A stretch of 64,000 nt of DNA from Leptospira perdikensis (GCF_004769575.1 NZ_RQGA01000002.1:1-64000); one strand, 5' to 3'; shown: positions 37,790 through 47,950, counted from the first letter of the stretch. The notes: a model not told the origin generated them from the sequence alone. Numbers and translations are program-made.

Positions 37790-38674
37790 TTGAAAATTCA
37801 AACAACCTTACTACTTGTCTGCAGTTCCTTTCTTATGGTCTGGAATTGTGAAACAAAATCGTCTAACGTAGATTCTACGTTATTTTTACCACTTCTGCAA
37901 ACGGATCATACAATTCCGAACACTGGATCTGGAAACCCAGAAGAAACAACCCCTGGTGCACCAAACTCGAACCCCGGTGTTTGGTTGGCAGATACTGTAA
38001 AATCAGCTCCAGGACATACTGGTTCGGGGATTGGAAACAGTAACAACGCGGTGAATGGAGTTCGAGGTGCTGGGCTAACTGGTGGTGGAACGGATGTGTT
38101 TTCATTGGCTTATACTTTAGCAAACGATCATATCATTTTAGAATGGTCGGGTCATAAAATTACTAATGGCCCTGGAATTGATTTTATTGTTTTTGAAAAT
38201 GCATTTAAGGTTTCAAACCCAAGTACATATTTTATGGATATCGTCATTGTCGAAGTCAGTAACGATACAACCAACTGGTGTGGTTTTAATCCAAATTATA
38301 GTTTTTCACCAGAAACAACCTATTCTAAAAATCCGGCGGATTGGCCAAGGTTTGCTGGAAGGAATTCTGTGTTGTTCCATGAAACAACTAAAAATTTTGG
38401 ATATGACCCTAGTTTGGTCTTTGATACGGCAAACTCTGGAGGAGATGGGTTTGACTTAGATGAACTCAGTGAGGTGTCAAATTCTGCTGGAGGGACAGGT
38501 TGTACTTCCATTTTAAGAGATGAATTAAAAAGTGGATTCACCTATATTAGGTTATCTTCTGCCTCTTCTGTTCGTTGGAAAAATCCAGATACAAATTTGG
38601 CTTTCGTAAAAGAGGCCATCTCCAATGGTCCCGATATCGACGGAGTGTATGCACGGTATCGAGCAATCAGGTAA
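37790..38674 (+). CDS. B12-riboswitch-controlled surface lipoprotein
   Basis: The 294-residue product begins with a signal ending in VWNC, probably a lipoprotein. The body is a single beta-rich domain: GVRGAGLTGGGTDVFSLAY, IILEWSGHKITNGPGIDFIVFENAF, VIVEVSNDTTNWCGF, FDLDELS. This resembles secreted proteins often labelled only as cell surface protein, some of which I recall near cobalamin riboswitches. The start is TTG 37790 with AAAGGAG six bases ahead, not ATG 37769. Control by riboswitch 1 implies synthesis when cobalamin is scarce, so a part in B12 capture or uptake is a reasonable inference. No TonB receptor or ABC transporter is adjacent. Confidence 0.75.
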   Translation: MKIQTTLLLVCSSFLMVWNCETKSSNVDSTLFLPLLQTDHTIPNTGSGNPEETTPGAPNSNPGVWLADTVKSAPGHTGSGIGNSNNAVNGVRGAGLTGGGTDVFSLAYTLANDHIILEWSGHKITNGPGIDFIVFENAFKVSNPSTYFMDIVIVEVSNDTTNWCGFNPNYSFSPETTYSKNPADWPRFAGRNSVLFHETTKNFGYDPSLVFDTANSGGDGFDLDELSEVSNSAGGTGCTSILRDELKSGFTYIRLSSASSVRWKNPDTNLAFVKEAISNGPDIDGVYARYRAIR

Positions 38675-38869
38675 AATTTTGTAACAATCTGTACTTCACC
38701 TAAGGTTTTTAGGGTTATCCTACTTGGGTGGGTTTGGTTTTTTACAAGTCAGAACAAAACAATTTTCTTTGGGATCCCTCTCAATTGTTTTCACTTGAAA
38801 AATAAAATAGAATGATTAGTCTGTCTGGTGGAAGTTGATCTAGACCTTTCTACTGGATTCATTTTTTTT

Positions 38870-39415
38870 ATGAAACAACAAGTTTATTTAAACATTGGGG
38901 AAGCTTATTTTACTTCAGGTATCTATGAAATTAGAACCATATTGGGGTCTTGTGTTTCTGTTTGTTTGTATCACGAAAAAACAAAACATAGTGCAATCAA
39001 TCATATCCTACTACCTGGGAGTTTAGACAAAGCCGAAGATAAAAAAAGTTCACGGTATGGAATTACTTCTATGGAACTCATTATCAATGAGTTTGTGAAA
39101 TTGAATATTCCTCGTACCGAATTAAAAGCAAAAATATTCGGTGGATCTCAAACCTTGAAACTCACAACGAGTCACGCAGGCCCGAATAATGTAAAATTTG
39201 TGAAAGAGTTTTTACAAACAGAAAAAATTCCCATCATCAGTGAGGACACTGGTGGAGAGTTGTATCGGAAATTAGTTTTTCATACAGATACTTATGATGT
39301 TTTTATAACAAGAATTCCTGCGAACCTATCTACTGAAATTCTTACACAAGAAAAACATTTTGAAACTAAAGTTCGCGAGAGAATGGTTAAAAAAACTTCT
39401 GTATTTACATTTTAG
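38870..39415 (+). CDS. cheD: Chemoreceptor glutamine deamidase CheD
   Basis: The product, about 181 residues, matches CheD: TILGSCVSVCLYH holds the catalytic Cys and INHILLPG the catalytic His; AKIFGGSQTL follows the usual order. CheD deamidates receptor glutamines and interacts with CheC/CheY in other bacteria. ATG 38870 matches the family N-terminus (QQVYLNIGEAYF); the upstream GTG 38828 adds 14 unlikely residues. The gene points at the che operon, and its last four bases overlap the end of cheY. Confidence 0.87.
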   Translation: MKQQVYLNIGEAYFTSGIYEIRTILGSCVSVCLYHEKTKHSAINHILLPGSLDKAEDKKSSRYGITSMELIINEFVKLNIPRTELKAKIFGGSQTLKLTTSHAGPNNVKFVKEFLQTEKIPIISEDTGGELYRKLVFHTDTYDVFITRIPANLSTEILTQEKHFETKVRERMVKKTSVFTF

Positions 39416-39780
39416 CTAGTGATTCGTTTCAGAACTTCGATCAAATCCTCATCATCAAATGGTTTTACAATCCAGGCTTTTACACCTGCGTCCTTGCCGG
39501 CTTGACGTAAGTGATCACTAGATTCTGTTGATACGATGACAATGTTCGCTCCAGTTCCTTTGGGATGGGCTAAAAAATCTCGAGACAATTCAATTCCGTT
39601 TTTACCTGGCATATTCACATCAAAGACACATCCATCAAAGGGGCCGTTGAGTTCTAAACTTTTCATTGCTTGTTCTGCATTTTCGGCTTTGAATATTTCA
39701 TAACCTTCATCTCCCAAGACCATCTCCATAAGTTTAAGAGCCGTTGGTGCATCGTCACAAAGTAATATTTTTTTTGACAT
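39412..39780 (-). CDS. cheY: Chemotaxis response regulator CheY
   Basis: The 122-residue protein is a lone receiver domain: acidic pair in LLCDDAPTA, phosphoacceptor in FDVNMPGKNG, Thr/Ser switch in VIVSTES, and Lys in IVKPFDD. It should carry the signal from CheA to the flagellar motor. It is the last gene of the che operon, 12 bases after cheB, and has GAGGAG seven bases before its ATG. Its stop codon overlaps the end of the convergent cheD. Confidence 0.88.
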   Translation of the reverse strand: MSKKILLCDDAPTALKLMEMVLGDEGYEIFKAENAEQAMKSLELNGPFDGCVFDVNMPGKNGIELSRDFLAHPKGTGANIVIVSTESSDHLRQAGKDAGVKAWIVKPFDDEDLIEVLKRITS

Positions 39781-39792
39781 ATTGAATCTCCT

Positions 39793-40821
39793 CTATTGTT
39801 CTAAAAATTGTAAAATAACGTTCGGTATTGAAGAAAGGTTCACTTGTTTTTCAACGGCGCCAAGTTGGAATGCTTCTTTCGGCATTCCATAAACTACAGA
39901 TGATTCTTCATCTTGGCCTATGGTTCGTCCGCCTTTATCTTTGATCCCTTTTAATCCGACGGCTCCATCTCTTCCCATTCCGGTGAGTAATATTGCTAAA
40001 CAATAATTTCCCATTTTTCCTTTTGCAATAGAATCAAATAAAACATCAACAGAAGGGCGATGTCCACTGACTTTCTCAAAAACTTCTAACTCCAAATAAA
40101 AACGTCCAGCCAGACGACGAACGAGTAAATGTTGGTCTCCTGGTGCTAAATAAACATGGCCTTGCTCTAAAATGTCTCCATGTCCGGCTTCCTTTACCGG
40201 AAGGCCTGTGGTTTGGTTGAGTCTTTGTGCAAATAAAGCTGTAAAGTGTTCTGGCATATGTTGAACGATGACTATGGGCGGTAGATCATTTGGGAGTTGG
40301 TGTAATATAAAATCAAGCGCTTGGGTTCCACCAGTGGATGCACCAATGGCAATTAGTTTGATGTCTGTTTGTTTCCCCTTTAATCCAGCTAACTTTGTAT
40401 TAACGGTTGTTAATGATTGTTTGGGTTTTGAAGTAAGTCCTAATTTCCTGATTTTGATCTTTAGTTCTTCCAACATTCGCAAAAAATCGGCCTCACTTCC
40501 ATCTGGTTTTTTTACAAAATCCATGGCTCCTTTCTGAAGAGCTTGAATGGTTGCATTAGCACCTGATACAGTGTAGGTACTAAGCATTATCACCGGGGTT
40601 GGATAGTTTGGCATAAGCCAATCCAAAAACTCGATTCCTGTCATTCCAGGCATATCAACATCTAAACTGATTACATCTGGATTCAGTTGTGGAATCAAAC
40701 GTTTTGCTTCCAATGCGTTTGATGCAGTTCCAACAACTTGAATTGTTTTGTCACTGGAAAACATTTCCGAAAGGACATTCCTTACCACTGTTTGATCATC
40801 CACAATCAATAACTTAATCAT
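39793..40821 (-). CDS. cheB: Chemotaxis protein-glutamate methylesterase CheB
   Basis: The 342-residue protein has a receiver (about 1-120; VDDQTVV, LDVDMPGMTG) and a methylesterase domain (about 155-340). The catalytic Ser lies in AIGASTGGTQAL, the His in VQHMPEHFT, and the Asp in LLTGMGRDGAVG. It removes methyl groups from chemoreceptors and can deamidate them. Its start codon overlaps the cheA stop (TAATG). Confidence 0.93.
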   Translation of the reverse strand: MIKLLIVDDQTVVRNVLSEMFSSDKTIQVVGTASNALEAKRLIPQLNPDVISLDVDMPGMTGIEFLDWLMPNYPTPVIMLSTYTVSGANATIQALQKGAMDFVKKPDGSEADFLRMLEELKIKIRKLGLTSKPKQSLTTVNTKLAGLKGKQTDIKLIAIGASTGGTQALDFILHQLPNDLPPIVIVQHMPEHFTALFAQRLNQTTGLPVKEAGHGDILEQGHVYLAPGDQHLLVRRLAGRFYLELEVFEKVSGHRPSVDVLFDSIAKGKMGNYCLAILLTGMGRDGAVGLKGIKDKGGRTIGQDEESSVVYGMPKEAFQLGAVEKQVNLSSIPNVILQFLEQ

Positions 40822-42686
40822 TAGTTGGTTCTTTGCATTTTTTGAAAAATGGATTTAACATCTAAAATCAAACTGACATTACCACTTCCAAGGATCGTAA
40901 AACCATTCACTCCATTGGCTTCTTCCAAAATTCCTTGTAAAGGTTTGATAACTACATTTTGATTCCCAATAATTTCATCTACACGGATTCCCATTAAGTT
41001 TTTTTCATATTCAAGTACAATCATAAGCGGATCCAAATTATCATAAACAATCTCTTCTCTATGATTTAGAATCTGATTGATGTCAAAGATAGGTATGAAA
41101 GCACCACGGACATCGATGACTTTTTGATTGTCCTCTAATGGAATTTCTTCTTTGTTATTGAGACTAACGAACTCTCTCAGTTCAATTGTTTGAATTGTAA
41201 AAAACTTTTTGCCAATCCGAACTACGGTCCCTTCCATAATACCGAGCGAAAGAGGAATTCTTAAAATGAAACTTGTACCTTTACCTATACGACTATGTAT
41301 TTCAATTTTTCCACCCATTCTTTCGATGTTTTGTCGTACGATATCCATTCCGACTCCGCGTCCAGAAATATCAGTCACTGCATCCGCTGTTGATAATCCA
41401 GGTACGAAAATTAAATTATAAACTTCTTGGTCGGATAAGTTTTCTGTATCACCACTTAGAATTCCTCGTTCTAGAGATTTTTGTATAATTTTCTCTCTGT
41501 TAAGTCCTCGGCCATCATCACGAATCATTACCCAAACTTCATTTACTGATTGCCTTGCACTTAACTGGATAGTCCCCACTTCCGGTTTTCCAACGAGGGT
41601 CCGATCTCCCGAATTTTCGATTCCATGATCAATGGAATTTCGTAAAATATGAATGATTGGGTCTGCAATGAGATCAACAATGGATTTATCAATTTCTGTT
41701 TCTTCTCCGCTAATGTATAGAGCCACTTTTTTGTTGGCTTTTTTTTGCAGATCTCTTACCAAACGAGACATTTTTTGAAAAACTCCACTGATCGGTATCA
41801 TCCGTGTTGATAGAGCCACTTCTTGTAAATCTAATACAATTTTACGTAGTCTATTGAGTGAAGAATTGAAATCTTCGTTTCGCAAAGATTTAAGAAGGGG
41901 ATGTTGAGTTACATTTGATTCTGCAATGACAAGTTCACCTACTAAATCCATTAGGGCATCTAACTTCTCATTTGCGACTTTGATCTCTTTGCGATGGACA
42001 GCCGAGGAAGGTCCTGTGACTTCTTTATCAACCAGAGTTTTAGTAGATGAGAATGATTCTTGAATTGGTTTTCCCGAATCAATCTGTGATTTGGAAATTT
42101 CTACAGTTTTAACCTCTTCTATACTGGATGTAGGTGTCGACTCACCAAAAATTTCATAGGCAGGTTTTTTTGTGGTCGTGGTTACTGTTACTGTTGTATT
42201 TTCTTCACCAAAGATTTCGAAACTTTTTTTCTTCTTTGGGGCCGGTTCGGTTTCCGCATCGATAACTTTTGTTTCTGAATTTAAACGTTTGATTTCTCTT
42301 TTTAAAACTTCAATAATTGCTTCTGATTCTTCATCTAACTCCGGATTTGTTTTGGTTTCGTCAACTATCTCCAATAATCTCCGGAGTTGGTCGCAAGTAT
42401 TGATTAACACTTGGCATATATCTTCGTTAGGAAGTATTTTTTCCTTACGGAGGATATCCATTAAGGTTTCCGCTTCGTGCGAAACTTTTACAAGGCTCTC
42501 CAGTTTTAATAAACCTGCCGAACCTTTGAGTGTATGTACGGCACGAAATAGGTTGTTGATTAACTCTTCATCATATTCGCCTGTTTGGTCATTGATTTCC
42601 TCGATAGAAAGAATGGCTGATTCGCAAACCTCTATCAGTTCAAATCCTTCAGGGATAAAATCGAGTAAGAGCTGTTCTCTTCCCAT
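40821..42686 (-). CDS. cheA: Chemotaxis histidine kinase CheA
   Basis: The 621-residue protein has an Hpt domain with phosphoacceptor His51 (RAVHTLKGSAGLL), a charged linker with two repeats of KSFEIFGE/KPAYEIFGE (about 153-185), a dimerisation domain, the HATPase domain (HILRNSIDHGIE, DDGRGLN, GRGVGMDIV) and a CheW-like domain. The linker repeats may replace the P2 domain, which I do not clearly see. It phosphorylates CheY and CheB. It lies eight bases after the receptor gene. Confidence 0.93.
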   Translation of the reverse strand: MGREQLLLDFIPEGFELIEVCESAILSIEEINDQTGEYDEELINNLFRAVHTLKGSAGLLKLESLVKVSHEAETLMDILRKEKILPNEDICQVLINTCDQLRRLLEIVDETKTNPELDEESEAIIEVLKREIKRLNSETKVIDAETEPAPKKKKSFEIFGEENTTVTVTTTTKKPAYEIFGESTPTSSIEEVKTVEISKSQIDSGKPIQESFSSTKTLVDKEVTGPSSAVHRKEIKVANEKLDALMDLVGELVIAESNVTQHPLLKSLRNEDFNSSLNRLRKIVLDLQEVALSTRMIPISGVFQKMSRLVRDLQKKANKKVALYISGEETEIDKSIVDLIADPIIHILRNSIDHGIENSGDRTLVGKPEVGTIQLSARQSVNEVWVMIRDDGRGLNREKIIQKSLERGILSGDTENLSDQEVYNLIFVPGLSTADAVTDISGRGVGMDIVRQNIERMGGKIEIHSRIGKGTSFILRIPLSLGIMEGTVVRIGKKFFTIQTIELREFVSLNNKEEIPLEDNQKVIDVRGAFIPIFDINQILNHREEIVYDNLDPLMIVLEYEKNLMGIRVDEIIGNQNVVIKPLQGILEEANGVNGFTILGSGNVSLILDVKSIFQKMQRTN

Positions 42687-42694
42687 ATCTTAAC

Positions 42695-44215
42695 TCAAAA
42701 TTTTTCAGTGAGGGAGTTATGTTCAAGTGCCGAGCCAAAAGCATTCGGTGACTTGTTGTTTTTCCCAAATTCAGCCGCAATATTTTTAAGATCACCTGGT
42801 TTGTTCGTTATATTTTTTTGCTGTTTTGACAAAATTAACTTTTGTTTATCTACTTTAACAAGTGTTCCCATAATTTCCAATAGGTGGCCTGACTGTTCTT
42901 TCAGTTCATTCGATGTTGCTGCTAGTTCTTCAGAAGATGATGCTGCGATTTGAGTGGTTTGATCCATTTGAGTCATCGCTAAAGATATTTGGTTGATCCC
43001 AGAGGATTGTTCACTCGATGCATCAGCAATGGAAGAAACAAGTTCAGCTGTTTTTCTAATACTCGGAACAATTTCTTCAATTACTTTCCCTGCTTCCTCT
43101 GCTAAGGAAACACTATTGAAAGATAGTTGATTGATTTCTTGAGCGGCAACCTGGCTTCTTTCTGCTAGTTTCCTGACTTCATCAGCTACGACAGCAAACC
43201 CTTTTCCATGTTTACCGGCACGTGCCGCTTCAATTGCAGCATTTAATGCAAGTAAGTTGGTTTGGTAAGCAATTTCTTCAATGATTTTAATTTTAGAAGA
43301 AATGTTTTTCATTGCATCTAAAGTTTTAAAAACTGCTTCTCTACCTCGGGTTGTTTCTTTTGCAGATGTAGAAGCAATTTGGTTGGTTTCACTTGCTGCT
43401 TGCGAGTTTTGGGTTACCGATGAAGACATTTCTTCAATGGAAGCTGTCGATTCTTCTATGGAAGCAGCTTGTTCGCTGGCACCTTGACTTAAGGAGTAAG
43501 CTGTGGAAGAAACTTGTTCCGCTGCTGTGGATACCGTTGCCGCTATTTCTACCGCAGAGTTTAATGCTTTTGTAATGCTTACTATAATCCAAGCGGCAAT
43601 CAGAACGGAAACAAACGCAGATATGCCAAAGAGTGCAGCCATAAAAACAAAAATTCCTGCATACAGTTCGTCTGTGAGTTTGTTGGCTTCATTCATATCA
43701 TCAGCAGCCATTTTTGCAATTTCATTCGATACGGCATCAAATCGGTTCGCAGCAGGACGTCCTTTTTTGGTGGATATGGCTTGTGCTTCTTGGGTAAGGT
43801 TTTTTAACGCGATCACTTTTACTTCTTCAAAAGCAAGCGCATAATCATTGAATGTACTTCTCAGTTCCTTTAACTTTTCTTTGTCTTTTTCGTTTCCTAG
43901 TTTTTCTAACTTATCAATATATTCAAATAACTCGGCGGTATACTTGATCCGGTTTGTGAGTCTTGTGTTCATTGAATCCATTGTTTGTTCAAGAATCAAA
44001 TCCTTCTCGTTTCGGATTAACCACATAAATTTTGTTCTAAGTTTTTCTGCAAACTGCACTTTCGGAGAGTAAATCAAAACTAGGTCCGTTACTTTGTTAT
44101 TGAAAATATTGACACTGTAAATTCCAGAACCTGTACCAATGCCTATAAATAGTATTAGCAAACTGAATCCGAGGATCAATTTTCCTTTTACTGTCATGGA
44201 TTTTAAATTTAACAT
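42695..44215 (-). CDS. Methyl-accepting chemotaxis protein
   Basis: The 506-residue receptor has an N-terminal membrane helix (about 12-30), a four-helix-bundle-like sensor region (about 35-190), a second helix (about 192-216), and a signalling domain with the hairpin tip [21 protein letters not shown] and EVRKLAERS. Its position inside the che operon suggests a core or aerotaxis/energy-type receptor, but the ligand is unknown. A short C-terminal tail has no CheR-docking pentapeptide that I can recognise. Confidence 0.92.
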   Translation of the reverse strand: MLNLKSMTVKGKLILGFSLLILFIGIGTGSGIYSVNIFNNKVTDLVLIYSPKVQFAEKLRTKFMWLIRNEKDLILEQTMDSMNTRLTNRIKYTAELFEYIDKLEKLGNEKDKEKLKELRSTFNDYALAFEEVKVIALKNLTQEAQAISTKKGRPAANRFDAVSNEIAKMAADDMNEANKLTDELYAGIFVFMAALFGISAFVSVLIAAWIIVSITKALNSAVEIAATVSTAAEQVSSTAYSLSQGASEQAASIEESTASIEEMSSSVTQNSQAASETNQIASTSAKETTRGREAVFKTLDAMKNISSKIKIIEEIAYQTNLLALNAAIEAARAGKHGKGFAVVADEVRKLAERSQVAAQEINQLSFNSVSLAEEAGKVIEEIVPSIRKTAELVSSIADASSEQSSGINQISLAMTQMDQTTQIAASSSEELAATSNELKEQSGHLLEIMGTLVKVDKQKLILSKQQKNITNKPGDLKNIAAEFGKNNKSPNAFGSALEHNSLTEKF

Positions 44216-44230
44216 ATTCTATTTCCTCTT

Positions 44231-44755
44231 TTAAGATTGATTGCTGATTGCTGCGTCTAATGCTAGTTTGTCTTCGTCTTTGAGAAGTTTTTCGATATTG
44301 AGTAAAACTTTTACATCGTCGCTGACTTTTGCTATAGATTTGATAAATTGATTCCCTTGGTGTTCTCCAAATTTGGGTGCCTCTTCCATGTTGTTCGGGG
44401 CAATTTTGATTACCTCTCTCACTGTATCTACAATCAGTCCAATGAGTTGTTGGTTTACACTTAAGATAATCACACAAGTTTTGTCATTGTAACCAATGGA
44501 TTGCATTCGGAATCGATCTCGCACATCAATGAGAGCAATGACTTTTCCTCGGAGATTGATCACTCCCTTGATAAAGCTGGGCATATCTGGGATTTCCGTA
44601 ATGTTTTGCATACCTACAATTTCGGTGATGAATTTGATTTCGATTCCGTAACTTCGGTCTGCAAGTGAAAAGATTAGGTAACGACCATCAAGTGTATCCT
44701 CTTCATCGTAATCATCGTTTTCATCAGATAGAGGTTCCATATCCAAGTTGTTCAT
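44231..44755 (-). CDS. cheW: Chemotaxis coupling protein CheW
   Basis: The 174-residue protein starts with an acidic tail (SDENDDYDEEDTLDG) and a CheW domain: YLIFSLADRSYGIEIKFITEIVGM, FIKGVINLRGKVIALIDVR, GLIVDTVREVI. It bridges receptors and CheA. ATG 44755 is chosen over the upstream frame start at 44803 because AGGTG lies just ahead of it. It lies 15 bases before the receptor gene. Confidence 0.9.
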   Translation of the reverse strand: MNNLDMEPLSDENDDYDEEDTLDGRYLIFSLADRSYGIEIKFITEIVGMQNITEIPDMPSFIKGVINLRGKVIALIDVRDRFRMQSIGYNDKTCVIILSVNQQLIGLIVDTVREVIKIAPNNMEEAPKFGEHQGNQFIKSIAKVSDDVKVLLNIEKLLKDEDKLALDAAISNQS

Positions 44756-44837
44756 TTTGTCACCTTCTTGTGAGCGAAAAATAGTCTTTTGAAAGAAATG
44801 CAATTAAAATTAAAAAACATACAAATTTATGTTTCTA

Positions 44838-46088
44838 TTATGGAATGATATCAAATTCCAAAGTTACTGAAACTTCAGAAGATTTGTTGTTATAAATATT
44901 TGAATCCAATACATTGAAGTAAATTTTCGCATTCATATCTTCTAATATTTTTTTTACGATAGGTAACCCCAGTCCCAATCCGAATTCTTCCTTGGAATAA
45001 CGTTCGTCTACGTATTTATTCACTCGGTAGAAAGGTTGGAATAAAATAATCTCTTCTGACATTTTGAAATCAAACTGGTGGATGGAAGGATCCATTGGTG
45101 CATTCAAAATTTTAAGTGAAAATTTATCTCCGGCTCTCATAAACAAAATGTAGATACTGGAATTCTCTGGTGCATATTTCATTGCGTTGATCAGAAGTTC
45201 TCGAATGGCTGTTCGTAAAAGTTTGAAGTTACAGTTGAATTGATTTTCTTGCCCGTTTTGTAAATTGGAAAGATGAAAACGTTGGTTTTTGATAGTGCTC
45301 ATATCGGATAGATAGTTCACTTCTTCTTGTACCATATTGTGCAGGTCTTTTAACATCGTAGTTTCTGTAATGACTGCACTACCTTCAAAGACTACCTGGG
45401 CTTCTGCTAAAGTTTGGACTAATTTTTTTGTGCTACGAAAGTTATCTTCTATCAATTCGAAAATTGTGGAAGGAACGAAATAACGTTCCCCTTCTTTTTT
45501 TGCCTTTCTGAGAAGAGAACCAACCGTTGTGACAAGCGCCCCTAAACCAGATCCTTGCATCAGCGAGGTATTGAGGTTAGGTAGAGCTTTTTCCATCCAA
45601 TCTTTATGGCTTCCTTTGCCTTCAATCTCATGGCGCCAATTGAAGATTTTGATGATTTCTTTATGAAGGTTCTCTTCATACTGGACTACCGCTTTCTCAA
45701 CTTGTGAGAGATCGACTAAGGTTTCTGTTTCTTCCACGATTTCCAAGACGGAGATGAGTAAATATTTTTGAGGTTGGGTGCCAAAAACAAAAGGAGCCAC
45801 TTTGATAAAAAGTTGGAATTCAGGAAAGGTGTATCGAGAGGAAAAAGGTACACCCGTATCGGCCACTCTAGAGATGGTTTCTCTCAGGTTTACATACGTT
45901 GGCGGTAAGAATTCCTCGATAGATTTTCCAACTGTGTTTGATCCAACTTGCCAAGGATTTGTTTCTGAAGCAAAGGCTTCTACAATTTGGCCACTTTCGG
46001 AAAGAAGGATGTACGTTCCTGATGGTAGAGAAGGGAATACTGCACTCGCAAAAGATTTGATTGTACTTTCCGTAGACATTCCGGCCAT
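44838..46088 (-). CDS. PAS-like/HATPase sensor protein heading the che operon
   Basis: The 416-residue soluble protein has an N-terminal PAS-like domain (about 20-125, SGTYILLSESGQIVEAFASE) and a C-terminal GHKL ATPase domain (about 290-415; RTAIRELLINAMKYAPENS, ILNAPMD, EEFGLGLGLPIVKKIL). The middle is helical. I see no clear H-box with the usual HExxP motif; VYLSDMSTIKNQRF-type helices are divergent. It may be a kinase with a non-standard phosphoacceptor, or a regulatory ATPase. It is the first gene of the che operon, which implies a link to chemotaxis, phosphatase activity or receptor control. Confidence 0.7.
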   Translation of the reverse strand: MAGMSTESTIKSFASAVFPSLPSGTYILLSESGQIVEAFASETNPWQVGSNTVGKSIEEFLPPTYVNLRETISRVADTGVPFSSRYTFPEFQLFIKVAPFVFGTQPQKYLLISVLEIVEETETLVDLSQVEKAVVQYEENLHKEIIKIFNWRHEIEGKGSHKDWMEKALPNLNTSLMQGSGLGALVTTVGSLLRKAKKEGERYFVPSTIFELIEDNFRSTKKLVQTLAEAQVVFEGSAVITETTMLKDLHNMVQEEVNYLSDMSTIKNQRFHLSNLQNGQENQFNCNFKLLRTAIRELLINAMKYAPENSSIYILFMRAGDKFSLKILNAPMDPSIHQFDFKMSEEIILFQPFYRVNKYVDERYSKEEFGLGLGLPIVKKILEDMNAKIYFNVLDSNIYNNKSSEVSVTLEFDIIP

Positions 46089-46561
46089 TTCACCTGCTGT
46101 TTCAGAATTTGAATACGTTCTGAACGGACTCTAGTTATAACACATTAATTCATTAATACAAGAGAGTATGTGAAAAAATGTTCATAAATCCTCGGGAAAG
46201 ATTCTCCGTTCAGAAGTCAGCCGAAACCCGGAGAAATCCGAGGAAAAGAAACCTCCCTTTCTGCTATAGTAGGGAATATTCGTTTTTGATCGTTAGATGA
46301 TCCGAAAATTCTAAAAATTTACTGAAAGGATCCTTTCCTCTCTTTTTATTTCGATTTTCTATTATGTCGCTTAAGGAAAGCAGTTGGAAGGCTGTATGAT
46401 TCAAACAAAACAATCCAATTTCCAGGTTCCGAGTATTGGGTTTTTTACAAGTTCGTTTAAAATACAAATTTTAAGAAGAATATACGTATAAACGAATATT
46501 CTGAAATTAAATAGTGATTGTTCCTGTGGTCCGTGGTGGATTTTGCTAAACTTGGATGCGG
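46089..46561. other. 473-bp intergenic region
   Basis: It separates the leftward che operon end-to-end from the 3' end of the DUF1566 lipoprotein gene, so it should hold the che operon terminator of nothing upstream and the che promoter near 46090-46160. A 67-codon minus frame (46264-46467) has no domain or ribosome binding site. CTCCG/CGGAG pairs around 46208-46238 form a weak hairpin. No other structure was seen. Confidence 0.35.
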
Positions 46562-47950
46562 TTACTGTGAAACACAACGAACGTAAAGATTGGTTGTTTT
46601 ATTGATTCCTTCAAAAATATTATTGTTTGTCGTTGTGAAATTAACATACCATGCACTCGTAGTGCCGGGTGCAAACGTAGTTGATGTCCAATAGTATTCA
46701 CTTGCCGAGAATTTAGTGTTTGGGAAAGCTATTTGATCAATCAGTGGCCCAGTAGCTTTTGTATAATCATACAAACTTGCCAATTCATTTCTATTTGGTA
46801 GTCTCCAAGTTCTAGAGCCTAAAGACAAACTACCACAGTAGGTTAGCGCTGATGCCCAGTCTGAAACATTTCCTCCTCCTGTGCAAGTGGAGTCATTAGT
46901 TTGTCCATATGAACATTTTTGCCAAGTGAGGCCAGTGGTATTATCTTTTATAGTTCCATCTCCATTGTCGGTATAGGAAAGCGTTTCCATTGGTGGTGGT
47001 GAGGCAACACAACGACCGTAGTATGCAATTGAAGTTGTTGCATAAGAATCTCCACGGGTGTAATCAAGATATCGACTGTCGCTTGGACTTGGAAGATTCG
47101 GCGTTGAAGCCCAATATGCGTAGACGACAGTTGCAGGAAACGCTATTGGATTGATAATAGTTGCATTTGCTTTACTTGCATCATTGGTAGTCAATAGTTC
47201 TTTCAATGTGGAAAGGCGCCATGTTTTGTATCCTGCATATCCATTCCCTGAGTTCAAAGAATTGAGAGCCAAACAGGAGGCAGTTAAAGTGGAAATGTTG
47301 CCTGAAGTCACTGAGTTAAGTGCACAAGTTGGGCCATTCAAACCTTGTGAACATGTCCTCCAAAGAATCCCTGTGGATTGGTCGAAGGTTGTGTAGTCAT
47401 TTGGGTAGGTTGTATCTGGACTCGGGCCTACGTAATTGGGAGAAATTCCGGAGCCAATATTGGAATCATCTCCAGTCGCATAAGAAGTAGTTTGGCCCGT
47501 TTTTAAAGGAATGAGGGAATAGGTAGCTTCTGCAGTGGGACTGTTATCCATTCCTGGTTTGATGGCGATGGCACGAATTCTTTGTCCTGCTAGCCGCCAA
47601 ATCGAAGCAGGTGATGTGTAAGGTGTCGAGTTTGCGGTTGGCACTGAGCCGTCGGTTGTGATATAGATGGTTGCCCCTGGTGTGATTGTAGAAATGGAGA
47701 TGAAATGAGGTTCGGTATAATGTCCAGGTGCCGGTAAGAAAAAAGGGGCAAAGACCTGATTTAAATTCACACCGCAATGGTTTGACGTATTTCCAGAAAG
47801 AATTTTGAAAAGTATCGTTTCCAGATAACCCTTATATTTCGGGTCACAAAGGTTCTCTAGTTCGGGAGATTTGCATCCAACAAAAAAAAGTACAGAAACT
47901 AAGCAAAAGAAGGTTTTGATCTTGGGGCTGCGGCTAAGGCATTGTTTCAT
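46562..47950 (-). CDS. Lipoprotein with chitobiase-type Ig-like domain and two DUF1566 units
   Basis: The 462-residue protein has a signal ending in LFFVGC. Residues about 68-145 match the CHB_HEX C-terminal Ig-like fold (PGHYTEPHFISISTITPGATIYITTDG). Two DUF1566/FGE-like lectin units follow, each with a DQSTGILWRTCSQG or DNTTGLTWQKCSYG opening and WRLSTLKELL or WRLPNRNELASLYDY; the protein ends YVRCVSQ. Such proteins are abundant in Leptospira and of unknown function; surface location is inferred. Confidence 0.83.
   Translation of the reverse strand: MKQCLSRSPKIKTFFCLVSVLFFVGCKSPELENLCDPKYKGYLETILFKILSGNTSNHCGVNLNQVFAPFFLPAPGHYTEPHFISISTITPGATIYITTDGSVPTANSTPYTSPASIWRLAGQRIRAIAIKPGMDNSPTAEATYSLIPLKTGQTTSYATGDDSNIGSGISPNYVGPSPDTTYPNDYTTFDQSTGILWRTCSQGLNGPTCALNSVTSGNISTLTASCLALNSLNSGNGYAGYKTWRLSTLKELLTTNDASKANATIINPIAFPATVVYAYWASTPNLPSPSDSRYLDYTRGDSYATTSIAYYGRCVASPPPMETLSYTDNGDGTIKDNTTGLTWQKCSYGQTNDSTCTGGGNVSDWASALTYCGSLSLGSRTWRLPNRNELASLYDYTKATGPLIDQIAFPNTKFSASEYYWTSTTFAPGTTSAWYVNFTTTNNNIFEGINKTTNLYVRCVSQ

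Noticed and set aside
46264..46467. A 67-codon minus-strand frame in the gap behind the DUF1566 lipoprotein gene
   Set aside because: Composition looks random and no start signal is visible.
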